This document shows, piece by piece, positions 34,900-45,610 of a stretch of 64,000 nt of DNA. Both the position numbers and the translations under genes were made by a program. The notes under the pieces were generated by a model. The model had not been told where the DNA came from, did not search any database, and worked only from the letters and a program-made list of their open reading frames with translations. The DNA comes from Sipunculus nudus (taxonomy: Eukaryota > Annelida > Sipuncula > Golfingiida > Sipunculidae): the NCBI GenBank assembly GCA_026874595.1, contig CM049321.1, positions 17,188,479-17,252,478 of the forward strand. Reading direction: 5' to 3'. Each line of letters starts with the position of its first letter. The stretch's first letter is position 1.

Positions 34900-36900
34900 G
34901 TCTGGTCCACAGCGCCGTATTTATAAAGAATTAACCCTTGTAGTACCCAAGAATAATTTATCAGCTGTTATCAATTGGTCACACTTGGAAAATTACATCT
35001 TCCATAAAGTCGCTTTATTTTAAATCTTGCGATAAACTGCATTAAATCTTCGTGCATGTTAATTTCTTTATTTTTCCAGACTCTTGGTGTTGAAGAGCAG
35101 GCACAAACGTCAGTACTTAGACCAACAAATTAAAAGAATATGTCGATCCCCTCACACTTCTACGCTGTGCAAGCGATTTGACGCAGCGGAGGCAACGTTT
35201 CCAAGACACGCCATCAGCATGCGTTAACAGGGGGTGCCTATTTACTTTTCATTATCTCAGGAATTCTCGCGTGAACTTAAAGAGTTTTGTTTCGGCGCGA
35301 AATGACCGGTAGTTGCGTATAAGGAGAGTAGAAGCGATCTTGTAACTACTGTTGTTGCTGTAGGCTGTAATATTGCCATGTGCGTTTTATTACTTTGTTA
35401 TGCGTTTTATATGCGTCAGATTGCTTTTATCACCTTTTCTTGGCGTTCACCTGCGATTCCAGGAAATATTTTGAAAAAGGCTAAACAAGTTTACTCATAA
35501 CGTCTACATATGGATTTCCACTCGTTGTCTGGGTAATCATGGGTTTATATTGGATTTGATGCATGCGATATGACTTGATCAAACATTTTTTTTTTTGAAA
35601 ACGCGAGCAAGACGTAAGGAAACTCTAATTGTACAGATGCCGCTTAAAATCACGCACGAACACTGACAGGGGGAGACAACGTGATGGAAAAATATGTTAA
35701 CCCTTTTAAGATTATATAATGACGCAAACAAACTCAGCACAAAACGTGACCGTGTAACAAAAGACATAAATTAGTTTGGTCTCTACACATAATCCTTCAA
35801 CATCCAGTGTACATTGAGTTTTAAGTTATAGTCGACAATCAACAAAGTCACATAGTTTTCAGTAATAGTCATTACTTAAAATGTAATATTAATATAATTT
35901 CAAAAAATTGGTGATTCTGTGTGAGCTTCCAGACATTTTCAGCTACAGATTAAGAGCACCATCTTGTGTTTCTTTGTCTTTTTATGTAATGAACAAAAAT
36001 TGCTTATGTAAAATTTATGGGCTAGAGGATTTCCTATCACTACCTGTAGTATAAAAGGGAAAATCCTAATACTACCTGTAACATAATTATTATGTCCACC
36101 TGTCTCCTATTATTGTTCTCCTTACTTTTATTATTATTTTGATTCTGAAAATTTAATTTGATTTTGTTGATTCTTGCCGAGGATGTGCCCTCACTTATCT
36201 TATTTCTTTGACCTAGTGTTTCAGAGACCTAACTCCATTTAAAAAAAAGAAACTGCGATTTTTTTATCGTATTGTATATTTTCTCCTAATATGTTACTGG
36301 TACAGAAAAAATGATGAAAATGTCTTAATCAAATCTATTTATTTTTCTAAGCCAACATTTTAAATTCACTCTTGCAGGATGTTATGAGACTCGGCGCTTA
36401 AAAAAAAGAGTTGCTTCCAAAAAATATTTGACGTAGAAAGTTTAAACCTTAACGTACATGTGTCATTTACAATGTAGGGGTGCAGTGGGAACTTTGGGAA
36501 CTGTAATATGCAAATATTAAATATGCAAATGACTGTTAAATATGCAAATTACGAAAACCTGTCTTCATAAGAATACAATTTTTAATTCCTCTTTTACAGA
36601 ACTAAAATAATTAGACAAAAATGGGTCAATGGATTCAAAGCTAAGTTACTCCGGTTCCGGCACAGGACCAAGAATCAGAGCGGATGTCGCCTGATTAAAA
36701 TTTGGAGCTGGATGCGCAATGCGAACCAACGCTCTCATTGGTCTGATTACGATTCTTTGCTCTGTGCAGGCCCTGGTGGTGTAACCCAGAAAACCTTGCT
36801 ATATAAAACAGCCTTTAAAACGAATTAGGCAAGGGACGACTGCGGTGTATCAATGCTCCATGAGGAATGTACTCATAACGACGAAATTTTACATTGATAA
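34900..36900. other. Unassigned intergenic DNA
   Basis: Nothing I can support. Repeated ATATGCAAAT-type words near 36,510-36,550 and a GC-richer stretch at 36,640-36,790 are the only departures from AT-rich background. Confidence 0.5.
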
Positions 36901-36914
36901 CTACATCATCACCG

Positions 36915-37041
36915 ATCACTGTGTCTCAGGGGAAGACTTCAGGACTAAAAGGCGGGAGATTGTGAGTTCGAATCTCAGCTTAGGCGGCGAGATTTTTCAC
37001 GGTCGATCCAAACCCAGGGTAGGCTCTCTGCAGGCTTAACA
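36915..37041 (+). mobile_element. tRNA-like SINE head
   Basis: GTGAGTTCGAATCTCAGC (36,962-36,979) forms a T-arm-like stem-loop containing a B-box match, GAGTTCGAATCTC. It is preceded by a GGACTAAAAGGCGGGAGA stretch. No complete cloverleaf can be drawn, so this is a SINE head, not a tRNA gene. It runs straight into the dimeric body that follows. Confidence 0.5.
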
Positions 37042-37408
37042 GGAAGGCCGTGCCCAACGGCCGAGTTTCACTCACAAACGAGTGCGCCTTTCGCTGGTAT
37101 GACCCATCTATGAGGGCAGATACGCACCTAGGAGCCGCAGGTGCAGCAGTAACCATGCCTAGTAAACACCAGCATATAACAAAAAGGAAGGGTGTGATAC
37201 TGCCCTGTCACCTAGTCCTATATACGCTAGACGGAAAGGCCGTGCCCAACGGCCGTGTTTCGTATGAGTGCGCCTTTCGCTGGTATGACCCATCTATGAG
37301 GGCAGATACACAGCTAGGAGCCAGGTGCAGTAGTAACCATGCCTAGTTAACACCAGGATATAACAAGAGAGGAAGGGTGTGATACTGCCCTGTTACCTAG
37401 TCCTATAC
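37042..37408 (+). repeat. Tandem dimer of a SINE-like unit (about 180 bp)
   Basis: Two direct copies, 37,042-37,232 and 37,233-37,408, share GGCCGTGCCCAACGGCC, GAGTGCGCCTTTCGCTGG, ATCTATGAGGGCAGATAC, CACCAG-ATATAACA and GGAAGGGTGTGATACTGCCC. The second copy is shorter near its start. The ends resemble the fragments at 15,374 and 32,870. Confidence 0.85.
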
Positions 37409-37962
37409 CTGAAGGCATTACGCAGAGGAACATATACTCAGTTAAGCTAGCATTAAAATAATAAACGCAGTTACCTACAGCAAAAAAATTCTAATAAAAT
37501 ATAATAACATCATCACAAATAATTATATTTTCTTTGATTCGCCATCTGACATTTATATGTTTATGGTTATCAATTAAAACGTCCTGTTTGTCGTGCGACA
37601 TCGTGTAGCCTTAGAAGGAAATCACTTAATTTTGTGTGCAACCTGAGTCTGACCAAGGACAGCAATCTTTATCCAAAACCTCGGCCGTCAACAAGTCAAG
37701 AAAATAAGCTTTTTCCTGTCACGAGATGGAGTGCAGTGGCCGATAAGTCGATGACCTGCCTTGTCAGATGTAATTACGACATCAAACTCAAAGCGGTCAT
37801 TGCCCTCTAGATTGGTCTTTAGAGGTCGTGTCCCTCTGACATAAAGAGTCCTTTGACCTGTCAGAGTAACTTTGTTTCATATTTTAAGAACTCCACTATA
37901 AGACTCAATAAGAATACATATTTTACGTCATGTCTGACAACGCGTCACAGCCTCTTGAACTC

Positions 37963-38425
37963 TGTTACTAAGAATGAATCAGAACTCCCGTAAGCGTGGT
38001 TGTTTTCTTCCTTACACTCTAAATCCCAGTGCCTGTGTCTCATATAAACAGTGTCAACTTGTGTTAAAATAACACAAGAACATGTGTAAAAATACCGTTT
38101 AACACAATATTTGGTTAAATATAACACAAGTTTCTTGTGTTAAATGTAACATATTCTTGTTAAATTTACATAAGATACTTGTGTTAAAGGTAACTGAATC
38201 AACAAAGATATGTGCAGAAGGTAACACAATCTTGATTTAAATCAACACAAGCTTCTTGTGTTAAAGATAACGCAATTTAAATTAGCATGATATACTTGTG
38301 TTAAAGGAAACAAATATCATACTGAAAAAAAAACCTAAGTGTAACAGCTAGAAAGCTTTTTGAAATTCAAACTTGTTACTCAGAATTAATCAGAACACCC
38401 GTGAGCGTGGTTGTTTTCTTTCTTA
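37963..38425 (+). repeat. 52-bp direct repeats around a TGTGTTAA-rich core
   Basis: TGTTACTAAGAATGAATCAG (from 37,963 to 38,014) recurs at 38,374-38,425 with a few changes, 411 bases apart; both contain GAGCGTGG/AAGCGTGG and TTGTTTTCTT. The core repeats AACACAAG and CTTGTGTTAAA many times, including two exact palindromes with 3-base spacers at 38,123-38,141 and 38,244-38,262. Confidence 0.8.
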
Positions 38426-38986
38426 AAACCTGAGACAGTAATGACAAGTATTCCGTATTGCAGAACATATTGATAAATCCCTCTGCATGTTTGTTGAATT
38501 TATGACCACACAGAACCATGGCTCCTATACACAGAGGCATACTTAACATTTGTACCGCCCGGGGCGATCATATTATTTTTCGCCAGTTTAACTTTTATAT
38601 AAAACTGGGATAATGTGCAAAGAATGGTTCATTTTCTTCGTTAAAGATGTTGTGTACAGAACACAGTAACGTGATACCATTCATTGAAAGTTCATTTTCC
38701 TCCACAATAAAGGAAAATTACCTACTAGCTAATGAAAACCGAAAGGTCTCTATGACTTACTTCAGGCTAGGATATTATTAGGCATTTCCCGGGAAGGATC
38801 ATTTATATCTGGTGACAATACTAATATATTGCAGTTTCTTTTTTTTGTAACATAATTTTTTGGTATACACACGATTTGTGATTCCGTTAAAACCAACCAG
38901 GTTAAGACGTTCCGTGAGTGAGCAACATATTATTCAGTTCAAACACTGATCACAAAAATCTTTTAACTTATGATTCAACCCCTTTG

Positions 38987-38989
<3 letters not shown>

Positions 38990-39047
<58 letters not shown>
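38990..39047. repeat. (TA)n microsatellite
   Basis: About 29 TA units, directly left of the Penelope-like fragment. Confidence 0.95.
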
Positions 39048-39048
<1 letters not shown>

Positions 39049-39244
39049 CGAAAGTTAAGATAAACAGTGACGCCTTTTAGATAGACTAACTAGTTTATTA
39101 ACACACAGAGCTTTCAAAGTACAAAGACTTCTTCGTCAGGTGGTAATTAAGTGGGAACGTGTAGAGAGATGTTATATGATGGAACAACATATTTATCTGT
39201 TTATCTTAACTTTCGCTTCAACTACAGACTGACACGGCTATACC
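39048..39244 (-). mobile_element. Penelope-like element fragment in inverted arrangement
   Basis: Perfect 20-base inverted repeats (39,048-39,067 and 39,197-39,216) enclose about 130 bases. The minus strand carries CCTGACGAAGAAG...TTTGAAAGCT (about 39,113-39,144), then GTTAGTCTATCTAAAAGG and a CTGTTTATCTTAACTTTCGC end. The plus strand right of the repeat carries ACAGACTGACACGGCTATA. This set of words resembles the terminal region of Penelope-like elements, which often insert into TA microsatellites and leave head-to-head partial copies. (TA)n flanks both sides. CTGANGA followed by GAAA is also the hammerhead ribozyme core. The family call is from memory of such repeats, not from a search. Confidence 0.5.
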
Positions 39245-39249
39245 ATATA

Positions 39250-40340
39250 TATATATATATGGTATGGTATATTACATGAGCTATATGTGCATAGCATTTT
39301 ATTTTTTTTTGTCAGAAAAAAAATGAAATATTTGGAAAATTTATGGATGGAAACAAAAGAAGCGCAAACGTGCATAACTCGCCCGTGTCGTAAATGGTGG
39401 TGTCTGACCTCATTAAATATGCGTGAATTTTAATAAAAAAGTGAATTCAGGTGAGAAACTTTGTTGGCAAATATGTATAAGTTTCATGAAAGTCAGTAGG
39501 ATTTTTGTTAAGTCACAAAGGTGCCTCCAAAGTGCAGTGACCCCTGACTTCGTTAAATACGCATAGATCTGCTGGAAATCAAAATTATGCGAGACATTTT
39601 ATTAATTATTTTTTCAGATGAGTTTTATCTAAATCCTTCATTTTTTTCGTAATATTAAAATCCTTCATATTCTTCGTAAGTGATTGTGGCGACACCACAA
39701 AGAAGCCTTGTGACCCGTGACCTTATTAAATATGTGTGGATGTAGCCAATAATCAAACTCGGGCTAGATAATGTGTTGGTAAGCAGTTATGGTGAGTTTC
39801 GTGAGTGTCCCTAAAAGCCCCAGAAAGTTACCGCGGTGACAATAAGTTAACGGATGTGCGTGGGGTAAACCACAATACTCCCGTCATATGACGGCGTATT
39901 AAAAAGTTTGTTCAATTCTATTATCCTCAAAGTAATAAATCATACTTTTATTCAAGACTAAATCGTATAAAAACGATTTTTATATACCAAACTGTTTAAA
40001 AATTAGTGTTTTTCTTCTGCAATTCGCCCAGTTTTATTTTGAATTGATGATTATTCAGTAATCCTTAAAATGTCAAATTAAAGTCTAGTTAATTTTACCA
40101 ACGTATATCATTGTTGTTCATTAAGACTGTTTCTCAAATACCACTGCATAACAACTGGTGATAAGTATAGTGGATCAGCTGAACAATTTATAATATAACA
40201 GTACAGGCGAATATATCTTTATTTCAGTTATTAACTCTGGAAGTAGTACTTATAGGCCTATATTGGACGTGTGGAACAGCTGCCAGGCGGCCTCCTCCTC
40301 CGCCGTTCTAGACCTTTATAATAGAAATCACATCTGCCAC
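39250..40340. other. Unassigned DNA
   Basis: No gene seen. A 14-base palindrome, CCGTCATATGACGG, lies at 39,881-39,894. Phrases built on GTGACC...CTT(A/C)(A/G)TTAAAT(A/T)(C/T)G recur loosely between 39,405 and 39,730, suggesting a faint old tandem repeat with a period of about 150 bases. Confidence 0.4.
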
Positions 40341-40345
40341 TATAT

Positions 40346-40427
40346 AGTTAAACACTTCATATACACTGTCTGGGTGAATGAAAGTTCCCATCATGCACCC
40401 AGATCTGTGTATATGAAATATTTAACT
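40346..40427 (+). ncRNA. Pre-miRNA-like hairpin
   Basis: About 30 bases on each side pair with few interruptions: 40,346-40,376 with 40,396-40,427. The strongest runs are TTCATATACAC against GTGTATATGAA and TCTGGGTG against CACCCAGA, with AGTTAAA/TTTAACT closing the base. The terminal loop is 19 bases and can be shortened by an ATGA/TCAT pairing. Length and loop size suit a microRNA precursor. I do not recognise the arms as a known microRNA, and a small palindromic transposon would look the same. Confidence 0.35.
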
Positions 40428-40729
40428 TTCACTTTAAAAAAAAGGTCAGTTCATATTAACACCAGAGGTTATCACCAGCGGTATATACATAGATAAGGCA
40501 GCAATTCAAGAAGCCCTTCTGATGTTAAGGATATAGTGCATTACGATGTATTTTTAATATGACTACAGTACAAACATCTGGAAATACGTAAGAGGCATTC
40601 TGTTGTCTTTATATCATGTTTTGGGTCTTTTAAAATTGTCTTTTAAATATGATGTTATCTTGGTATTGTATGCAGGGATAGACATTCTTAATACATAACA
40701 AGGAAACTAAATACATTTTGACTGTAAGA

Positions 40730-40990
40730 ATGTGTAACCCAACTACCCCAACAACCTCCCCATCTAGGCACATTGTTTTTCAAGTAGTGGTTCTCACTGG
40801 TAAACGGCCACCTAGGATGTCTGCCTGTGTAATATACAATGTGACAGGACAGAATAACGATGGTGTTCTACACTGCAAGGCTATATTTCAATTATTTCCA
40901 CCGAAACCTTCGTAAACGGACCATACGCAAGTCATCTAACCGTTACAGTTAGCCAAACCAATAATGCATGGAATTCTTTGAAATGGGACA
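40730..40990 (+). pseudogene. Possible degraded exon, unknown protein
   Basis: Two plus frames in succession look coding. One gives R-M-S-A-C-V-I-Y-N-V-T-G-Q-N-N-D-G-V-L-H-C up to about 40,880. The other gives F-V-N-G-P-Y-A-S-H-L-T-V-T-V-S-Q-T-N-N-A-W-N-S-L-K-W-D from about 40,909 to 40,989. One frameshift would join them. A donor-like AA|GTAAGATA lies at 40,990. The paired cysteines, N-x-T sites and alternating V-T-V-S would suit an extracellular beta-rich domain. No family is recognised. Confidence 0.25.
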
Positions 40991-40994
40991 AGTA

Positions 40995-42300
40995 AGATAA
41001 TCCGTCTATACATATATTTGATTAGAGACATTAGTTTTATAAAGACGGAACTCAATATTATATATATTTTACCAACATGCCGTGAGGATTCTAATAGTCC
41101 AAACACATTCAACAAGAACGCTTAGCGGTGAGTCAGATCGGAGATTGGCAAAGGGCGTGTACCAGTGACCTTTGAACTTCGCACCGCCGTATCTTCCATG
41201 TTTTTTTTTTTTTTTTGCTTTGTCAAAGTTAGCCCGTGCATCGCGTTTACTAAGATACATCGGTTACAAGAGAGTTATATAAACCTTTTTTTTTTTTGCT
41301 AAACGGCAATTATCAACAGTTCCTTAATAATTATGTACGCGGATTTGTAGGAAGGATGGATTAAATATTGAATAATAGGGCTTTTAATGTTGAAGTACGA
41401 ATTTGTATAAATACAAGACCGAAGTGAATGTATAACACCTAGCAGAAATCCCAAATGGACATCCGCGGCTGGGGAATTCCAGGTAACAATTAATTTAATT
41501 AATGTAACTAACAAATGGTTGGCAGGTAATTGGCGTAGAATTTACAGCCTTGAAAGAGGTAGGAGACTGGCAGAGGAGGGTTAAACAAAGGAAATGTGTC
41601 TCTGCATGCGTCATTTATTGATTAATACATGTCTCCTTGGGTTGCCTATTCTCTCCTGTAGGATGACCATTAAGTACTTTGACAGTCGCTTTGCAATCCT
41701 TTTCCTGTTTTCAACTAATGGACTTCCAGCTTCAACATAAAAATAGCTGGTAGATACGCAAGCTCATACATCCCCACAGAGAACTTATAAGAACTGTTCC
41801 TAACAGGAGTTAGCTTCATCAATATGTACGCAGTGTAAGCCAAAAAAATCAAATAAATTTTACAGCCAGGCAGTTGAATAGCCCGCTGCTGGCTCTTTGG
41901 TATCCTTGTATACTTCAATTTATCACTTCGATTTAGAATATACCTCACATACAATCAAATTGTGAGATTAAGTGACCTGCAGTTAAGAGGTCCCCTTGAG
42001 AATACTTCAATGTCAGCTCAATATTAGATTTATTTCTATAGTGATCCCAGGTACAGACAAACAGCAAATAAACTGACTACATGCAAACAAGGAATTATCA
42101 GCGGAGGTGTGAACGAGACCGACAGGACATTACGTCGGGGAACTAAGGGTCATGCGGTGTTGATTTTCCATATTTCAGTCAATCTGACTTCTATCCTTGA
42201 AATCACTCTTACAATAAATGATGGTGCATATCCCTACAGGAAATATACGTGCATGGAAATGTACATGATTGTTTCAAGAAAATCATAATAAAAGAAACTA
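40995..42300. other. Unassigned DNA
   Basis: No gene supported. A short shared phrase, CAGGCAGTTGAATAGC, occurs at about 41,867 and again at about 52,259 with similar upstream context, marking an old dispersed repeat. Poly-T runs lie at about 41,201-41,217 and 41,287-41,298. Confidence 0.45.
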
Positions 42301-42303
42301 GTA

Positions 42304-42587
42304 TTAGAACCAGCCGTCTTTATAGTTTGTTTTGGGTGCTTGACTTGTGACCGCAAGCTTGTGAATTGTACGTGTTCCGTTCATACTGCAATCCGCTCTA
42401 AATTTTTTTCTGTAAACCTTTGCCACCAGTGTGCGACCTTTCCTTCTACTAATGACTGGGTACTGCACATATGAGCCAGGCACGGACCCTCTCGAGCTAT
42501 TTAAGGCTGCTTGGGCTGTATACTCCCTCGGGTGCCGGGAAGAATTATAGGAATTAACAGGTTCCAAAGCACGAGGAAGACGAAAGA
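42304..42587 (-). CDS. Possible terminal exon, unknown protein
   Basis: On the minus strand the open frame ends at TAA (42,304-42,306). Its last 93 codons have a balanced composition (R-L-P-R-A-L-E-P-V-N-S-Y then basic K/R-rich stretches) unlike the AT-driven residues further upstream. An acceptor-like CTTTACAATTTTAG ends at 42,588, so a splice junction there would give a terminal exon of 284 bases. No AATAAA follows within 100 bases. I recognise no family. The frame continues upstream to 42,828, but that part is low-complexity and probably intronic. Confidence 0.25.
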
Positions 42588-43229
42588 CTAAAATTGTAAA
42601 GTCGGATAAATATTTTATTGTGTTGTGATGTATGTTTATGAAATTTACTTTACTTTTTCTCAGTAAAGGGTTCTTCACAAACGTGACATATTTTGAATGC
42701 ATAAGCCCAGTACAGATGCACAAATTAACAAACGCCAGAGTCGTCGTAAGAATACTTATTCTTACTATTACCAAAAAGTCAAAACGGAAAGATACCTTCA
42801 TGCTGTTAATTATAATGTATATAATCAATCTTTTCTGTATTTTACCCTGTCTTCATTTCAATATAATTATCTTAATCGGGACCGGTGTCCTTTATATAAT
42901 TTTTACGTTATGTTCAAAAGAGTATTTTCCTCATCATGGATTGATCTTGTCATTCATTAACGTAAAATGCCCCGGCGGGATCTGGATTACATTGGATTTC
43001 CCCAGATGCTAGTTTTCTTACCACATAAAACAGGATTTATGGATCTGGTTTTATATGAGCGTTGAATGCATGATTGATGAAGCTCATTTTACTGCACAAC
43101 CATCTGGAGGACTGCTTTAAGTCACGTGCTTGATCAGTCACCGAATCACTTGACCTTGCCATCACCTGATGGCAACGCTAAGGACATGAATAGTACAGTT
43201 CTAGTTGAATATGTATTGTTGCACCCACT

Positions 43230-43600
43230 AATGTAATAACGTTCACTATTGTAATAATTATTACGATAGTATAGTTGGTAAGGGCCAGCTTTTGCCAACC
43301 ACTATTGTAATAACGGACACTCTTGAAATAATTATTACGCTCATGGTTGCAAATTGAACCACTATTGTTATAATAATTATTACAATAGTGGTTGATGTTG
43401 CAGGCGGATATTTTTCCCAGATCCATTGAGATTCTTCCAATCAAATGACATTCCCCGAAAAAAAACCACACAATTCATACTCAGTATCCCCCCCCCCCCA
43501 AAAAAAAAAAACGCATCATTTTGTATTTTATATGTTATTACACTACTGACCTTTTTTACAATAGTGATCGTGTAGAGCAACCACTATTGTAATAACGGTC
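43230..43600. repeat. Cluster of palindromes sharing an ACTATTGTAATAA core
   Basis: At least four inverted-repeat modules occur: 43,245-43,270, 43,298-43,349 (loose), 43,357-43,393 (outer 12 bases of each arm exact) and 43,557-43,594 (11-base arms, about 15-base spacer). All use AACCACTATTGTAATAA or its reverse complement. C and A homopolymers at about 43,489-43,511 interrupt the cluster. Confidence 0.85.
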
Positions 43601-44985
43601 ACTAATGTAATAAAAAATAGCAGCCACTTTTATCTCACCACTGAAGAATAATTTCCCCTCATCGATAATCTTGAAAAACCACCATTGGTTTATGCATGTT
43701 TTCAAGTCTAAAATCTTGCGGGTATTTTTGTATTCTAAACGTTGTAATCCACTTTAACGTCATTTATTATACCTATTGCGAAATTTATCATCATTGGAGT
43801 CCAATACTTAAGCAGTAACTCCCTGATACCAAATACCGTTATTACTGTACTCACAAAACAAAGAACACAGACAAATGTCTAGGTGGGTGGGTATAGCATA
43901 TAATCGAGGCAAAAGGTGATTTAATGCCACGTAACTTTGTTTATTTATGCCATGTATTGTCATGGATCGCGGTCCCCCTTTGTAAATCGTGGTTAGGTCC
44001 CTGTATTTGTCCAGTCAGTATTACTTTATAATATGACAACAAGCATTATGGGATTGGAATGGAATTGACCACCAGCATATTAGAAGTATAAGGGAGGATA
44101 ATTAATTTTTGAATGCATGGCACATGTCAGTCAAGATCGAAGGATAAAAACATCATGTGGTCATTATAGAACCGGTTAGTCTAGTAAACAATCAATCGCG
44201 ATTTCCTCTTTTTTTGTATCATGATTTTCATTATTCGAGTGTTTGGCGATTTCTGCTTAGATTAAGAATCTTACAGGATATTAGAAAGGGGGAGGGGCTC
44301 CTCAACAGCCAGGCACAAGTAAGCCAGTGTGACCGGAGCACGAGTAGACTTGATATAAATCTCCCGATTTCTGACGTATATTGGAAATAAAACCCGCTGC
44401 CTTTTAGTATTATGCGGATTTTGTTCTATTTTTCATATTTTGTCGACAGGGACAGACGCGGAGCCCACCCCCTGACCCCTCTAAATCCGGTTAAATCATC
44501 TAATTCCGCCCCTCTTTATCCTTTTTTTTTTCATTTTAGGAGCACACTTGCCACTTGACACGTAAGTCACGTTCTTGAACCATGTGACCGAGATTACCTT
44601 TGTTACAATCGAAATGCTCCAGGGACTTAACACTAGGGACCATGGAGATCCGTTTACGGGGATCATTAAACACAATCCGGCTTTATCCCCTAAAGGAGGA
44701 CATGACAAAACAGAATATCCCAGTGTCTGTGGTCCCTAAACGTGTGTCATATGACTGAAATTGAATATATTGATAACAGACTGAAATCTGAAATGTTTCT
44801 GCTGTTATCATCTGGACATTTTGATGAGAAAAGCACTGTTATGTTGAGAATAAATGCTTCACGTATTTGTGACACTTTTTTTATATAGGAAATAGCTGAT
44901 AAACCCGGTATACCGGGCATTTTACCGGGGTTTGGGAAGATGTATTAACTGAGAGGAGGGATGTTGGGTATTCTTTTTCAATTAA
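43600..44985. other. Unassigned DNA
   Basis: No gene supported. A small hairpin (TGATAACAG...CTGTTATCA) lies at about 44,771-44,810. Confidence 0.45.
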
Positions 44986-44989
44986 AAGA

Positions 44990-45610
44990 AAAACTATAGC
45001 ATTTCAGTGGTTTACTGTCTCAATAAGAAATTTACAAATATATTTCTTACATTTATTTGTATGGCGCTGTGCTCGTGGCAAGAAATTCATACACCGGTAT
45101 GTTTATACCTGAATTAAAGACCTGGTCAGTGATGATGTTTTCATTTGCGAACCGGAATGGGACGGGGGGGGGGACTCAGGTTTTCGGTGATCTTTGATGG
45201 GTTACTATTGTTGGATGGTTAATATAAAAAGGTTGATGTGAGGAACACATAAAAGATAAATTAAATATACGTTTTAAGGCAAGAAATCTGTTCCTGAAGA
45301 AAGATACGGAAATATGCACATCTCATCAGTAGCAGAAGCGGATCAAAAGGGGACTCCATGCATAGGGTCCGTATCCCTTTTTCAGTCGCCGCAACCTTTT
45401 TTTCATCGTATCAAACCAATTTTGAGGCCTGGATACCCCCGAAATCACCCCAGCATCACCCCTTTGGCAGAAATGGGGACCTTGTATCAGGTTTTGTTAT
45501 TATTCCTCTTGGGTTGAATCCTTTCTTTTCATAAAACGAAAACGATGTGTGTTACAAATTGACAGACCACGCACGTGGGTCAGAGCCTTTTTCAAATTTC
45601 AGGCCAAACA
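44990..45610 (-). repeat. Dispersed repeat, inverted partner of 10,720-11,330
   Basis: Read on the minus strand, this matches 10,720-11,330 block by block over about 600 bases, including homologous homopolymer positions (a G run at about 45,164-45,174 against a short C run near 11,153). The pair shows that a sequence of this length was copied elsewhere in the window in the opposite orientation. Confidence 0.7.

Noticed and set aside
36960-36980. tRNA gene
   Set aside because: Only a T-arm-like stem-loop and B box are present; no cloverleaf can be drawn, so it is a SINE head.
42632-43012. 126-codon hydrophobic plus-strand frame
   Set aside because: It lies antisense to the low-complexity part of the 42.3-42.8 kb frame and has an AT-driven I/L/F composition. 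It is probably chance.
44771-44810. Second pre-miRNA candidate
   Set aside because: The stem is only about 9 plus 4 pairs, too short for a precursor.
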